In this document: positions 24,672 through 36,962 of the stretch, piece after piece
Position numbering within the stretch: position 1 is the stretch's first letter
How the letters are laid out: each line of letters starts with the position of its first letter
NCBI GenBank assembly: GCA_016000265.1
Contig: JAECRL010000001.1
Location: forward strand, 248,001 to 312,000
From: Burkholderiales bacterium
Lineage (GTDB): Bacteria > Pseudomonadota > Gammaproteobacteria > Burkholderiales > Burkholderiaceae_C
DNA length: 64,000 nucleotides
Reading direction: 5' to 3'
Translations under genes and position numbers: made by a program
Notes under the pieces: generated by a model
Seen by the model: only the letters and a program-made list of their open reading frames with translations
Database searches by the model: none
What the model was told of the DNA's origin: nothing

Positions 24672-25481
24672 CTACATGGCCTTGAATCGGTGTGCGTACA
24701 TGCGGCTGACCTCCAGCGTCTCGGCGCGCCCGCGGATGTGGATGCGCAGCTTGCCGCCTTCTCGGATGACGCGGTCGATGGCCGTGACGTTGACCACGGC
24801 GCTGCGGTGCACCTGCCAGAAACGGCTGGCATCCAGGCGGGGCAGCAGCTCGCGCAAGGGGGTGCGGATGAGCAGTTCGCTGCTGCCGGCTCGGTCGGTG
24901 ACGACGCGCACGTACTTGTCGGCGGCCTCGAAGCACAGCACCTCGTCGACGGGGACCATGACGAGGCTCTGGCCGGCGGCGACCTGGATGATCGACAGGG
25001 GGGCGGGGCGTTGCAGGGCGGGGTCCTCGGTCAGGCGGGTGGTGGGCTCCGTGGGCAGCGGCGCGGAGGGCGCGTCGCCCGCGTGGCCTTGCTGACGCCA
25101 GCTGAGCTGGTTTTGCAGGCGCGTGATGGTGGTGCTCAGGCGCGAGGACTGGACGGGCTTGAGCACGTAGTCCACCGCCGCGTGCTCGAAGGCGGCCAGC
25201 GCGTAGTGGTCGTAGGCGGTGACGAAGACCAGCAGGGGCAGGGGGCGGTCGTCGGGCCAGCGCTCCAGGATCACGTCGGCGGCGTCCAGGCCGTTGAGGT
25301 CGGGCATCTGGATGTCGAGGAAGAGGATGTCGGGCAGGGCGTCGAGCGCGGCATCGATGGCGGCTTGCCCGTCGGGCGCGGGGGGCAGCACGCTCAGCTC
25401 GGGCCACAGGCGCTGCAGCATGCGGCTGAGGGCGTCGGCGAGCAGGGGTTCGTCTTCGGCGATGAGGGCCAGGGCGTTCAT
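24672..25481 (-). CDS. LytTR-family response regulator
   Basis: A 269-residue regulator. The receiver domain (residues 1-125) has acidic ED at 10-11, the phospho-acceptor Asp56 in [10 protein letters not shown], Thr in FVTAYD and Lys in YVLKPV. A Pro/Thr-rich linker follows. The C-terminal LytTR DNA-binding domain (residues ~165-265) shows [16 protein letters not shown] and [13 protein letters not shown]. Its ATG overlaps the stop of the partner kinase by 4 nt (ATGA), so the pair is coupled. It resembles the AlgR/LytR group. The target genes are unknown; the adjacent TRAP transporter is a natural candidate. Confidence 0.9.
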   Translation of the reverse strand: MNALALIAEDEPLLADALSRMLQRLWPELSVLPPAPDGQAAIDAALDALPDILFLDIQMPDLNGLDAADVILERWPDDRPLPLLVFVTAYDHYALAAFEHAAVDYVLKPVQSSRLSTTITRLQNQLSWRQQGHAGDAPSAPLPTEPTTRLTEDPALQRPAPLSIIQVAAGQSLVMVPVDEVLCFEAADKYVRVVTDRAGSSELLIRTPLRELLPRLDASRFWQVHRSAVVNVTAIDRVIREGGKLRIHIRGRAETLEVSRMYAHRFKAM

Positions 25482-26677
25482 GGCAGGAAGCGGGAGGGGC
25501 CGAAAGGAGAGGGGTCCGGGGTGGACGGCGGGATTTCGTGGCGACTGGGTTGCAGAGGCATGCGGACCGTGACGTGGGTGCCGATGCCGTCTGCGCCGGG
25601 CGCCATGTCCAGGCTGATGTCGTCGCCGTAGGCCGAGCGCAGGCGTTCGCGCACGCTTTGCAGCCCGAAGCCCGGGCCGCTGGTGGCGGTGTCGTCTTCC
25701 GACAGGGTGCGCCCGGTGTTGACGACGTCGAGCAGCAGGTGGCTGTCGACCTGGCGGGCGCGCACGGTGAGCTTGCCGCCGCTGCGGCTGGGCTCCAGTC
25801 CGTGCTTGATGGCGTTTTCGACCAGGGGTTGCAGCAGGAGCGACGGGACGTTGATGCCGGCGAGGGCCGGGGGCAGGTCGACGTCGACTTGCAGGCGCGA
25901 ACCCATGCGGATCTGCATGAGCGCGAGGTAGTCCTGAAGGCGCGCGAACTCGTCGCGCAGCGAATGGCTCAGCGCCCGGCTGCCGATGAGGGTGGCGCGC
26001 AGGAAGGTGATGAGGCGCTCCAGCATGGCCTGGGCGCGGGGCGGGTCGGCGTCGATCAGGGCGTGCAGGTTGGCCAGGGTGTTGAACATCATGTGCGGGT
26101 CGAGCTGGGCCCGCAGGAGTTGCAGCTGGCTTTCCACGGCCTGGCGCTGGGCGGCCTCGGTGCGCACCTCGTTGGCCGCCAGCCTCACGCGCATGTAGTC
26201 CAGCGTGAAAGTCAGCAGCGCGATGCTGCAGGTCATCACGAGGGAGACCCCAAAGGGCAGGGTGTCGTGGCTGGTGCCCCAGGGCCAGGGCAGGCTCAGC
26301 AGGGCGCGCGCCAGGAAGGTGCCGAATCCACAGGCCAGCGGCATGCAGACCAGGGCGCACAGCACGTGCGTGCGCCAGCGCACCAGCCCGTAGACGCCGC
26401 TGTGCAGGTAGCGCTGCCGCATCTCGGGCTGCTGGCGCCAGATGTGGCGCGCTTCGGCCAGGAAGACGATGCCGGTCAGCGTCCAGGCCCAGTAGCCCAG
26501 GCTGACGGCGTGCGTCAGGTAGACGAAGAGGCCGTGGCTGACCCCCTCGTCGGGCGAGGCGAGCTCGACCGCCCACATGAACAGGGCGATGGCCACGCTC
26601 CAGGCCAGGTTGAACCAGCCGGTGCGTGGGATGGAGCCGAGCGTGGTCGGGTCACGGGGGAGGGCTTGCGATGCCAT
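25478..26677 (-). CDS. LytS/AlgZ-type sensor histidine kinase
   Basis: A 399-residue membrane kinase. Four hydrophobic segments lie in residues ~20-160. The phospho-His is in [20 protein letters not shown] (near residue 194), typical of the His_kinase family, and the ATP-binding part has [14 protein letters not shown] (N box) and [13 protein letters not shown] (G box). There is no obvious periplasmic sensor domain, so the membrane segments may sense directly. The gene lies 27 nt after the TRAP permease stop and overlaps the response regulator. Confidence 0.9.
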   Translation of the reverse strand: MASQALPRDPTTLGSIPRTGWFNLAWSVAIALFMWAVELASPDEGVSHGLFVYLTHAVSLGYWAWTLTGIVFLAEARHIWRQQPEMRQRYLHSGVYGLVRWRTHVLCALVCMPLACGFGTFLARALLSLPWPWGTSHDTLPFGVSLVMTCSIALLTFTLDYMRVRLAANEVRTEAAQRQAVESQLQLLRAQLDPHMMFNTLANLHALIDADPPRAQAMLERLITFLRATLIGSRALSHSLRDEFARLQDYLALMQIRMGSRLQVDVDLPPALAGINVPSLLLQPLVENAIKHGLEPSRSGGKLTVRARQVDSHLLLDVVNTGRTLSEDDTATSGPGFGLQSVRERLRSAYGDDISLDMAPGADGIGTHVTVRMPLQPSRHEIPPSTPDPSPFGPSRFLP

Positions 26678-26704
26678 GCCCCGATTCTCCTGCTTGTCAG
26701 GCCT

Positions 26705-28897
26705 TCATCGCACCGTTGGCATGATCCAGCCCTTGAGCCAGGCCTGCAGTTCCGGGAAGGACTGCACGGCCAGCGGGGCGAACGACACCAGGATCAGGCC
26801 CAGCGTCATGACGGCGCAAGGCAGGATCCAGCGCTCGTAGCGACGGTAGAAGGACTGGTGAGCGACCTCCTCGTCGGCGGCCTCGATGAGCGCGTCGCCC
26901 ACGACCTGGCGGGCCAGCAGCTGGTTGAGGGCCACGGGTGGCATCAGGTAGCCGAGCTCGAAGGCCACCAGCACCATCACCCAGAAGTGCACCGGGTCGA
27001 TGCCGCTCTTGTAGGCCAGCGGCGCCAGGGTGCCGGAGACCAGGAAGATGGCGCCCAGGGGCTCCATGAACATGCCCAGCACGACCAGGACGATGGACAT
27101 GAAGGCCATGGCGGTCCAGGCGCTGTCGAACACGTCGGGGGCGTAGTGGATGATGCCCGAGCGCTCGATGACGCCGCCCGCGGCCTGCGACAGCAAGATC
27201 AGGAAGAGGTAGCCGCCGAGGTGTTCCACGGTCTCGATGGTGGCCACGCGGATGGACGACTCCACGCCCTTTTCGCGGTGCATGGCGAACGCCAGCTTGG
27301 CCGATTGCGGGCCGATGCCGCGCGCCAGCAGCAGCTTGTCGAAGATGACGATGAAAATCATCATCACCGGCATGATGATCGGTGCGGTGATCTCGTTGAG
27401 CGGGGCATCCAGCACCGTGTCGTAGAAGGTCGTGACCATCAGGACCACGGCGATGTACGGCAGCAGCGTGGGGATCTGGCGCAGCATGGCCGGCAGGGCT
27501 TCGCTGACCGGGGCGACGTCGATGGTGTGGCGCTCGCGACGCAGTTGCGAGGCCACGAAGAACAGCGTCGAGGTCAGGAAGAAGATGTAGAGGCCCCAGT
27601 GGAAGAGTTCGTCGCTGGTGACTTCCTTGTTGACGGCCACGATGGCGACCACCAGCAGGCTGGGGCGCAGCACCACGCCCAGCGAGCCGGACATGGCGGT
27701 GGCGGCCAGCGCGAACTGGCTGCTGCCGCCGACGGCGCGGATCTCGTGGTAGATGATGGCGCCGGCGGCCATCACGAACGCGCCGGAGCCGCCGGTGTAG
27801 GCCGTCGGGATGGCGGCGGCCAGCAGGATCATGTAAGTGAGGGCCTCGGGCGAGAGCTTCCAGGGCCGCAGCAGGTTCATGAACACGTCGACCATGCGGC
27901 TTTGCTTGAACAGCATGCCGCCCCAGATGAACAGCGCCAGCTGCAGCGGCAGGGCGGGGAACTCCATCAGGGCGTTGGTGTAGATGGCCAGGCCGGACGG
28001 GTGGTCGGCGCCGAAGAAGTAGTTGGCCGAGCTCAGCGTCATCAGGCCGGCCAGGGGCACGGTCTTGAGCGCGTTCAGCCAGCTGCCTTCACCGATGTGG
28101 TGGGCGTCGTTGGGGCGGTGCGGCTTGAGGGTCTGCCAGGCGCTGACGATCATCAGCGAGCCGAACAGGGCCATCCAGCCAAAGTGGATGTGCGGTTCTT
28201 CGATGGCCACGCCCGAGTCGAGCGAGATCTGGTAGTAGCGGATGGCCGACCACATCGACAGCGAGGAGGCGCCCAGCATGGTCCAGGCCTGGATCTTGAA
28301 GTCGCGCGGGTAGCGCGGGGCGACCAGGCTGATGTGGTGGTAGCCGATGGTCGTGGCCAGGATGGTCACGCCCATGAGCAGCAGCAGGATGAGGGGGCGG
28401 TTGTCGGTGCCGAACTGGAAGAGGCCGAAGAAGCTGGTCTCCACGGTTCGGTAGGCCACGACCATGGGCGTCATGTGCGTGACGACGCGCTGGTAGAGGT
28501 TGTGCTTTTCCTGACACTGCGCCAGCGCCTGCGTGAGGGCTTCGCGGCGGGCGACTGGGTCCACGGGGGTGGCGGCGAACAGGTCATCGAGCACGTCGCC
28601 GCTGCCCTTGGCGGCTTCGGCCACCTGGCGGGCCACCGTGGCGTCGATGTCTTCCTTGGGGTCGCAGGTGGGCAGCTCGGGGTCGCCGCGCAGCATGAAG
28701 TACTGCACCCCGGTGTCCGGGTTGCCAAACAGGGTCTCCCCCATGCGAAGCAGCTGGCCGTGCAGCATCTCGCCGGTGCCGATGACCAGCACCAGCAGCA
28801 GCAAGGTGATGGTGGGCAGGCCGATGAACCATTCATGCACCGTGCGACCCATGAGGGTCAGCCTCGGCGCGGCGCGCAAGGTGGTGTCTCCAGACAT
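26705..28897 (-). CDS. TRAP transporter, large permease with fused small-subunit-like N-terminus
   Basis: A 730-residue membrane protein, far longer than a DctM subunit alone (about 430). The C-terminal ~430 residues have DctM-like features: many helices, IPTAYTGGSGAFVMAAGAII, MFMEPLGAIFLVSGTLAPLA and FELGYLMPPVALNQLL. The N-terminal ~300 residues contain one helix, a ~100-residue loop rich in charge (a Cys pair in PTCDPK and AQCQEK), then about four helices, suggesting a fused DctQ-type subunit. The start ATG 28897 (MSGDTTLR) is preferred over a longer reading. No solute-binding protein gene is adjacent. The substrate is unknown; dicarboxylates are the family default. Confidence 0.8.
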   Translation of the reverse strand: MSGDTTLRAAPRLTLMGRTVHEWFIGLPTITLLLLVLVIGTGEMLHGQLLRMGETLFGNPDTGVQYFMLRGDPELPTCDPKEDIDATVARQVAEAAKGSGDVLDDLFAATPVDPVARREALTQALAQCQEKHNLYQRVVTHMTPMVVAYRTVETSFFGLFQFGTDNRPLILLLLMGVTILATTIGYHHISLVAPRYPRDFKIQAWTMLGASSLSMWSAIRYYQISLDSGVAIEEPHIHFGWMALFGSLMIVSAWQTLKPHRPNDAHHIGEGSWLNALKTVPLAGLMTLSSANYFFGADHPSGLAIYTNALMEFPALPLQLALFIWGGMLFKQSRMVDVFMNLLRPWKLSPEALTYMILLAAAIPTAYTGGSGAFVMAAGAIIYHEIRAVGGSSQFALAATAMSGSLGVVLRPSLLVVAIVAVNKEVTSDELFHWGLYIFFLTSTLFFVASQLRRERHTIDVAPVSEALPAMLRQIPTLLPYIAVVLMVTTFYDTVLDAPLNEITAPIIMPVMMIFIVIFDKLLLARGIGPQSAKLAFAMHREKGVESSIRVATIETVEHLGGYLFLILLSQAAGGVIERSGIIHYAPDVFDSAWTAMAFMSIVLVVLGMFMEPLGAIFLVSGTLAPLAYKSGIDPVHFWVMVLVAFELGYLMPPVALNQLLARQVVGDALIEAADEEVAHQSFYRRYERWILPCAVMTLGLILVSFAPLAVQSFPELQAWLKGWIMPTVR

Positions 28898-29035
28898 GTG
28901 GGGTGTCTCCGTGTTCTCGTACAGGCAATCGGCCGCGACTCTATGCACAAGTGGTCGCCAGGCGTATTGGGAGAAGATGGTTGGGCGGTTTTCGGCGCGA
29001 AGCGACGTTCTGGCGGTGTGAGTGACGCGGGGGTG

Positions 29036-29064
29036 AAAAAAAAAGAGCCCCGAAGGGCTCTTTT
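29036..29064 (-). terminator. Intrinsic terminator of secA
   Basis: AAAAAGAGCCC-cgaa-GGGCTCTTTT reads on the minus strand as GAGCCC-ttcg-GGGCTC followed by nine T. It lies between secA and the TRAP gene, both on the minus strand, so it ends secA transcription. Confidence 0.85.
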
Positions 29065-29087
29065 CGTGACGCAGGCGGGGGCCTGGA

Positions 29088-31832
<2,745 letters not shown>

Positions 31833-31946
31833 GGAGCGATCTATCCAATCAGTCGGTGCGGGGTGCACGGGGTTGACCCAGGCAGGTGGCCCGGTCAACC
31901 AAAGCGAAAAAGTGTAGCACCGGGGGGTGACGGCGCCGTGGCAGGC

Positions 31947-32723
31947 TCACCCGTCCCTTGAATGAGGGATCAGGCCGCCCGCGAGCAGGCTCACCGCGGC
32001 CATGGCCACCACCACCACGGCGCCGGAGGGCAGGTCCAGCCAGGCCGACAGGCTCAGGCCCGAGGCGTAGGCCAGCGCGCCGGTGAGCCAGGCCAGGGGC
32101 AGCTGCCAGCGGGGCCTGGCCAGGCGCACGGCCAGGGCCGGCATGATCAGGCTGCTGAAGACGAGGTAGACGCCCACCAGCTGCACCGAGGCGGTGACCG
32201 CCACCGCAAACAGCAGGTAAAAGCCGGTGCGACCCAGGCGCGGGCCCAGCCCGAGCCACAGCGCCAGCAGCAGCGCCGTGAGCGCCCCCGTCGTCAGCAG
32301 TTGCGAAGGCGTGACCCACAGGATCTGGCCGACCAGCAGGTCTTGCAGGTGCTCGCCACCGTGGGGGTTGCCCGCCAGCAACAGGATGCCGGTGCAGGAC
32401 GCCAGCACGAACAGCGTGCCGATGAGCGCTTCCTGGATGTCGGGCCAGCGGCGCTCCATCCAGGTCATCAGCAGCGCACCGGCCGCCGCGGCGCCCATGG
32501 CCGCCGCCTGAACGGACAGGCCTTGCGGCTCCCAGCCCATGGCGCTGGCGGCGATCACGCCCAGCCCGGCGATCTGCGCGATCGCCAGGTCGATGAAGAC
32601 GATGCCTTTGCGCAGCACCTGCACGCCCAGCGGCACGTGCGTGGCCAGCACGAGCAGGCCGGCCATCAGGGCGGGGCCGAGGATGCCCCAGTCCAGGGTG
32701 TGCAGGTGCAGCGCGTCGGTCAT
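31947..32723 (-). CDS. Metal ABC transporter permease (ABC-3 family)
   Basis: A 258-residue inner-membrane protein with about eight hydrophobic helices, in the ZnuB/TroC/MntB family. Typical signatures are VLRKGIVFIDLAIAQIAGLG and VYLVFSSLIMPALAV. Its ATG overlaps the stop of the substrate-binding protein by 4 nt (ATGA), so they are one operon. The role is import of zinc or manganese. No ATPase subunit gene lies in the cluster (31.9-35.5 kb), so the ATPase must come from elsewhere. Confidence 0.88.
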   Translation of the reverse strand: MTDALHLHTLDWGILGPALMAGLLVLATHVPLGVQVLRKGIVFIDLAIAQIAGLGVIAASAMGWEPQGLSVQAAAMGAAAAGALLMTWMERRWPDIQEALIGTLFVLASCTGILLLAGNPHGGEHLQDLLVGQILWVTPSQLLTTGALTALLLALWLGLGPRLGRTGFYLLFAVAVTASVQLVGVYLVFSSLIMPALAVRLARPRWQLPLAWLTGALAYASGLSLSAWLDLPSGAVVVVAMAAVSLLAGGLIPHSRDG

Positions 32724-33649
32724 CGGGCGGCCTTCAGGAGCTGATCGAGGGTGTCGTCAAACAGACCGAACAGGTCTTTGGCCCGGTCGTTGGCGCCCAC
32801 CGTGAAAGGCAGCACCACGACGGGCAAGCGGGCCCGCTCGGCCAGCCACTGGGCGCCCCGCCCGTCGTTGTAGGCCGCCCGAACGATGACGCGGGCCGGC
32901 TGGCGCTGCAGCTGGCTCAGCACGCCCGAGAGGTGCGTGCTGCTGGGCTCGACGCCTGGTTTGGGCTCCAGCGCCGCCACCTGCCGCAGGCCCAGCCAGG
33001 CTTCCAGGTAAGGGAAGCCCTGGTGCTGCACCACGATGGGCAGGCCCTTGAGCGGTGCCGCCGCCTGCGTCCAGCGTTGAACGGCCTGGCCCCATCGTTG
33101 GTTGAAGTCGGCCAGGCGGCGCTGGTAGTCGGCGGTGTGAGCGGGGTCCAGCTCACCGAGGCGGCGCGACAGCGCTTGCGCCACCAGCCCGATGTTGCGC
33201 GGGTCGGTCTGGATGTGGGGGTTGCCTTCGGCGTGCACGTCGCCATCGGCGCGGTCAAGCCGTGTGGGCACCTCCAGCATGCGCACGTGCTCGGCGGCCT
33301 CGAAGAAGCCGGGCTTGCCGGGCTGCACCGCCGCGTTGCCGGATTGCCGAAGCAAGACCGGCAGCCAGCCGACTTCGAGCTCGGCGCCGGTGCAGACCAG
33401 CAGCTCGGCGTTGCGAACCGCCGCGATCAGGCTGGGGCGGGCCTGGATGGCGTGTGGGTCTTGCAGGGCCTGGGTGGCGGCGTACACGCTGGCGTGGGCG
33501 CCGGCCAGCTCCTGCGTGAGCGCGGCCCATTCGGGCTCGCACGCCACGACCTTGAGGGGGTTGAGGGCGTGCGCAGGCAGGCAGATGGCCAGCATCGCGA
33601 CAGCGCGCCAGGTCACCCGGGCGGCCTGGCGGAGGGAGGGGTTCAACAT
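32720..33649 (-). CDS. Metal ABC transporter substrate-binding protein (ZnuA-like)
   Basis: A 309-residue periplasmic protein with an N-terminal signal peptide (VAMLAICLPAHA, cleaved near residue 29). The cluster A-I-type fold is seen in VACEPEWAALTQELAG, and ligands in QDPHAIQARPS, EGNPHIQTDP and VVQHQGFPYLE give the usual three His. A short His-poor middle loop (RADGDVHAEGN) distinguishes it from the His-rich ZnuA of enterics. The start is ATG 33649; ATG further up would precede the signal peptide. The downstream gene is the permease, and a porin-like outer-membrane gene is upstream. Confidence 0.87.
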   Translation of the reverse strand: MLNPSLRQAARVTWRAVAMLAICLPAHALNPLKVVACEPEWAALTQELAGAHASVYAATQALQDPHAIQARPSLIAAVRNAELLVCTGAELEVGWLPVLLRQSGNAAVQPGKPGFFEAAEHVRMLEVPTRLDRADGDVHAEGNPHIQTDPRNIGLVAQALSRRLGELDPAHTADYQRRLADFNQRWGQAVQRWTQAAAPLKGLPIVVQHQGFPYLEAWLGLRQVAALEPKPGVEPSSTHLSGVLSQLQRQPARVIVRAAYNDGRGAQWLAERARLPVVVLPFTVGANDRAKDLFGLFDDTLDQLLKAAR

Positions 33650-33665
33650 GCGTGTCCTCCTCGGC

Positions 33666-35075
33666 TCAGAAGCCATGCGCGCCGTGTGCGCCCAGGTTGA
33701 CCTGGTAGCGCAGGAAGAGCTGGTGGTCGACCTCGCCGGGGCGGGCGCGGTCTTCGCTCAGCTGCAGGCGCCAGCGGCTGAATTCGCTGGGTGACCAGTC
33801 GAACATCAAGCTGGTGCGTTGGGGCTTGTGAGCCGGGGTGCCCAGCAGTTCGCTGTTGCTGGCGAAGTCCACCGTGCCGCTGTCGAGCTGGTCGAAGCGC
33901 AAGCCGGCGCGCCACTGCGGCATGAACTGGTAGGTGCCTTGCAGGTACCAGCCCGATTGAGCCGAGCGGTAGGCGTCGGTGAGGTTGAGGGTGGCCGTGT
34001 CGTGCGTCACGTCGCCTCGCTCCTGGCGGCGGAAGTATTCGCCTTGAAGCTGGACGTTGGTCGACTTGGCGTTGCCGTTGGGCGCCCATTTCCAGACGCC
34101 ATCCAGCACCCACAGGCGGCTGCGGCCCGTGAAGCTGTTGACCAGCGGGTCGCCGCCGTTGGGGTCTTCGGTTTGCCACTCGCGGCCGTCCGCGCGCGTT
34201 TGCAGCCAGGAGGCGCCGGCGCGCCAGCTGTGGCTCAGGCCGACGTCTCCCCCCGTGTGGGCCGACAGCAGCAGGGCACCGGCCCCGTTGCGGTTGCGCT
34301 CGTTGCCCGGGAAGCCGTTGCCGTTGCCCAGCTCCAGGCCCAGCTCGACGTAGCGCTCCAGGGGCAGCACCCAGCGGGCTTGCAGCCCTTCTTGCTTGAG
34401 CTGGCCGCCCAGGAAGGCCTGGTGCGTCAGCGGGGCGTCCACGAAGTCCCAGGCGTGGCTGTGCTGCTCGTTGAGGTAGCCCAGGCCGGCGAAGAAGCGG
34501 CCGGCGCGCAAGCGCAGACCGGCGGGCAGCGCCGTGGTCTGCACGTAGCCTTCTTCCACTTCCACCGTGTTCTCCGGCGTGACGGCAAACGTCAGGGAGC
34601 CGTAGAACAGGTGGTCCACGTTGGCGCTGAGCGTGATCTCGGACTCGCTGAGCGTGAAGCCGCGCACGCCCGGGCCCAGCTCGTCCCCGCCGGGGATGAA
34701 GCCGCCGATGCCCCAGGTTTCGGGGTCCTTGGACAGGCCGTTGTAGCCCCCGCTGAGCACGACCGAGACGGCCGGGTTGAAGCGGTTGTCGCCGCTGCGG
34801 CTGACCGGGCGGGCCGGGTCGAGCGGTGCGGCGGGGCCGTCCTGGGCGCTGGTTGGACGCTGGGCTTGCTGTTGAGCCTGTTGTTGCACTTGCTGTGCTT
34901 GCTGCAGCCGGCCCTCCAGGGCCTGGATGCGGGCGTCGTACTGGCGGCGCATCTCGTCGATCTGCTGGCGCAGCTCGTTGAGGGTGTCGGCGTTCGCGGT
35001 TTGTGCCCAGACGGGGGGGGTGGCCACGAGGCAGGCCAGGGCGAGGGCGGTGAAGGTGGGTTGGTTCAGAGACAT
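33666..35075 (-). CDS. Outer-membrane beta-barrel protein, probably metal-associated
   Basis: A 469-residue protein with a signal peptide (ALALACLVATPPVWA), a coiled-coil-like helix rich in Gln (QQAQQVQQQAQQQAQ, residues ~55-75), and a C-terminal barrel with alternating strands and a terminal Phe (AHGAHGF), the recognised C-terminal signature of outer-membrane proteins. It fits TonB-independent porins of the zinc-regulated outer-membrane group often found beside znuA. The gap to znuA is 16 nt, so they are probably one operon. The substrate is inferred from neighbours only. Confidence 0.75.
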   Translation of the reverse strand: MSLNQPTFTALALACLVATPPVWAQTANADTLNELRQQIDEMRRQYDARIQALEGRLQQAQQVQQQAQQQAQRPTSAQDGPAAPLDPARPVSRSGDNRFNPAVSVVLSGGYNGLSKDPETWGIGGFIPGGDELGPGVRGFTLSESEITLSANVDHLFYGSLTFAVTPENTVEVEEGYVQTTALPAGLRLRAGRFFAGLGYLNEQHSHAWDFVDAPLTHQAFLGGQLKQEGLQARWVLPLERYVELGLELGNGNGFPGNERNRNGAGALLLSAHTGGDVGLSHSWRAGASWLQTRADGREWQTEDPNGGDPLVNSFTGRSRLWVLDGVWKWAPNGNAKSTNVQLQGEYFRRQERGDVTHDTATLNLTDAYRSAQSGWYLQGTYQFMPQWRAGLRFDQLDSGTVDFASNSELLGTPAHKPQRTSLMFDWSPSEFSRWRLQLSEDRARPGEVDHQLFLRYQVNLGAHGAHGF

Positions 35076-35184
35076 GGCAAAGCTTCCCAGGGTCGATGGC
35101 CGCGGGCGCATCGACTGGCAGATCAAAGGCGAGGGCTTGCGGCGGTCAGGCCAGCACGGCCCGCCGAGCAAGACGGAGGCGAGA

Positions 35185-35493
35185 TCAGCTCAGGGAAGCC
35201 GGCGGGGCACGGGCGAGGAAGCCCGTTTGCACCGGTGGCTGGTGCGGGAGGCTGGTGTCGACGTGGGGCGTCGACGGGGCCCCGCCGGGGGGCAGGGTGA
35301 GGGTGGGGGAGGGCGCAGCGGCGTGATCGACCGCGTGAAACGCCAGGCAGCTCAGGCACTGGCTGTGCGCCACCGGGCCTTCTTCGTGCGCGTCGTGGTG
35401 CAGGCTGTGGCGCAGCGCCGCCTGCTGCGTCAGCAGCATCAGCAGGGCCAGCATCCAGTGCCAGCCGGTTTGCATCACGGTCTTGCGGTTCAT
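35185..35493 (-). CDS. Small His/Cys protein at the head of the metal-uptake cluster
   Basis: A 102-residue protein with an N-terminal signal anchor (WHWMLALLMLLTQQAAL), a metal-binding-looking segment RHSLHHDAHEEG with several His, and CLSC in HSQCLSCLAFHAVDHA. The C-terminal part is Pro-rich (TLPPGGAPSTPHVDTSLPHQ). It resembles small periplasmic proteins that accompany zinc-regulated outer-membrane genes, such as DUF2946 proteins, but the match is loose. It lies 12 nt from the M23 gene's stop and heads the metal cluster. Confidence 0.6.
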   Translation of the reverse strand: MNRKTVMQTGWHWMLALLMLLTQQAALRHSLHHDAHEEGPVAHSQCLSCLAFHAVDHAAAPSPTLTLPPGGAPSTPHVDTSLPHQPPVQTGFLARAPPASLS

Positions 35494-35505
35494 CGGGTGC
35501 AGAGC

Positions 35506-36501
35506 TTAACGGATCGCGCCCGGGCTGGGCTTCTGGGCCGTGGACGACCCCATGCCTTGCAGGAAACGCGCGGGGTTCTGCTGCACCCCTTCGACCAGCA
35601 CCTCGAAGTGCAGGTGAGGTCCGGTCGAGCGCCCGGTGTTGCCGACTTCGCCGATGAGCTGCCCCCGCTTGACCAGGTCACCTTGCTTGACCAGCATGCG
35701 CGAGGTGTGGGCGTAGCGCGTCACCAGCCCGTTGCCGTGGTCCAGTTCGATGAGCTGCCCGTACTGCGGGTGTGGGCCCGCCGACAGCACGACACCGCCT
35801 GCCGCCGCGACGATGGCGGTGCCGGTCTCGGCCGGGAAGTCCAGTCCGGTGTGCAGGGCCGGGCGTCCGGTGAACGGGTCGCTGCGAAAGCCGAAACCGG
35901 AGCCCACGGGGCCGTTGACAGGGGGGCTGCTGGGCACCATCAGGGCGTCGAGCTTTTTCTCGAACAGGTGGGATTCGATGAGCGTGAGCACGTCCGACTG
36001 GCGTTCGCTGAGCGATTGCAGTTGGCCCATTTGCGAGTTCAAGGCACCCAGCACGTCGCCCGACGATGTGTGGTTGTGCGGGTCTCGCAAGCCCACCAGG
36101 GGCCCGCCCGCGGCCGCCGAGGAGGCCCCGGGCGCGGGCGGCGTGGGGATCTGCTTGAACTCTTCGGCCTTCATGCCTGCCATGCCCGCCACGCGCTCGC
36201 TGACGGCTTCCAGGCGCAGCAGCCTGGCCTGCATGTCGCCCACCTTGACGGCGATGGCGTCGAGGTTTTCGCGCATGTAACGGTCGCGTTGCGCGAGCTC
36301 CTGGCGCTCCACGAAGCGCACCGCCTCGGAGATGACCGGCCAGCGTTCATGGGCCGCTTTGAGCACCACGGCGTGGTACAAAAGCAGGCTCACGATCATC
36401 ATCGGGATGAGCAAGGCGAGCAGGGCCACGGCCAGGCTCCAGGGGGTGAACTGCATCACCCTCGGCCTGGAGAGCACGCTCGTCGTGATCAGAATCTGCA
36501 T
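35506..36501 (-). CDS. M23-family peptidase (LytM/NlpD-type)
   Basis: A 331-residue membrane-anchored protein: one N-terminal helix (SLAVALLALLIPMMIVSLLL), a helical coiled-coil-like stalk, and a C-terminal LytM domain. Zinc ligands are seen in HTGLDFPAETG (HxxxD) and the terminal GPHLHFEV (HxH). It should hydrolyse peptidoglycan cross-links or activate another hydrolase. Its start is divergent from the DciA-like gene. All catalytic residues are present, so it may be an active enzyme and not an inactive activator. Confidence 0.9.
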   Translation of the reverse strand: MQILITTSVLSRPRVMQFTPWSLAVALLALLIPMMIVSLLLYHAVVLKAAHERWPVISEAVRFVERQELAQRDRYMRENLDAIAVKVGDMQARLLRLEAVSERVAGMAGMKAEEFKQIPTPPAPGASSAAAGGPLVGLRDPHNHTSSGDVLGALNSQMGQLQSLSERQSDVLTLIESHLFEKKLDALMVPSSPPVNGPVGSGFGFRSDPFTGRPALHTGLDFPAETGTAIVAAAGGVVLSAGPHPQYGQLIELDHGNGLVTRYAHTSRMLVKQGDLVKRGQLIGEVGNTGRSTGPHLHFEVLVEGVQQNPARFLQGMGSSTAQKPSPGAIR

Positions 36502-36558
36502 GCAGCACGTCCTTCGCTGACAAACCTACGCCTTGCCCCTGGTGGGGGCATCCTCACC

Positions 36559-36927
36559 ATGAGCCCTCGATCCCAGCCGCCGGCCACGCGCCGCATCCGC
36601 ACCGTCACCGCCACGGCGACCTGTCGGCCCATGGTGCCCGACGTGCCGCCGGTGACCCGGGCGCTGGATCAGGCCGCCCCGCTGGCCAGCCTGCTGCAGC
36701 GGCTGAAGTTGTCCCAGGCTTGCCTGGACGCCGTGCGCCGCATCCTGCCGGATGGGCTGTCTTCCCAGGTCAAGGCGGGGCCGCTCGATGAAGAGGGCTG
36801 GACCCTCCTGGCGGCGAACGCGGCGGTGTCGGCCAAGCTGCGCCAGTTGCAGCCCCGCCTGCATGAGGCGTTGGCTGCGAGGGGGCTCAAGGTTAACGCA
36901 ATCCGCGTGAAGGTCCACGGACGCTGA
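36559..36927 (+). CDS. DUF721/DciA-like protein
   Basis: A 122-residue protein with a disordered basic N-terminus and a C-terminal KH-like segment (PLDEEGWTLLAANAAVSAKL, then RQLQPRLHEALAARGLKVN, then IRVKVHG), the shape of DciA, which helps load the replicative helicase in bacteria without DnaC. The start ATG 36559 is the only reasonable choice. It is divergent from the M23 gene, the genomic arrangement common in Burkholderiales. Confidence 0.75.
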   Translation: MSPRSQPPATRRIRTVTATATCRPMVPDVPPVTRALDQAAPLASLLQRLKLSQACLDAVRRILPDGLSSQVKAGPLDEEGWTLLAANAAVSAKLRQLQPRLHEALAARGLKVNAIRVKVHGR

Positions 36928-36962
36928 TCAGAGGGGGCCGGGGCCCAGGGGCAGAAGGCAGG

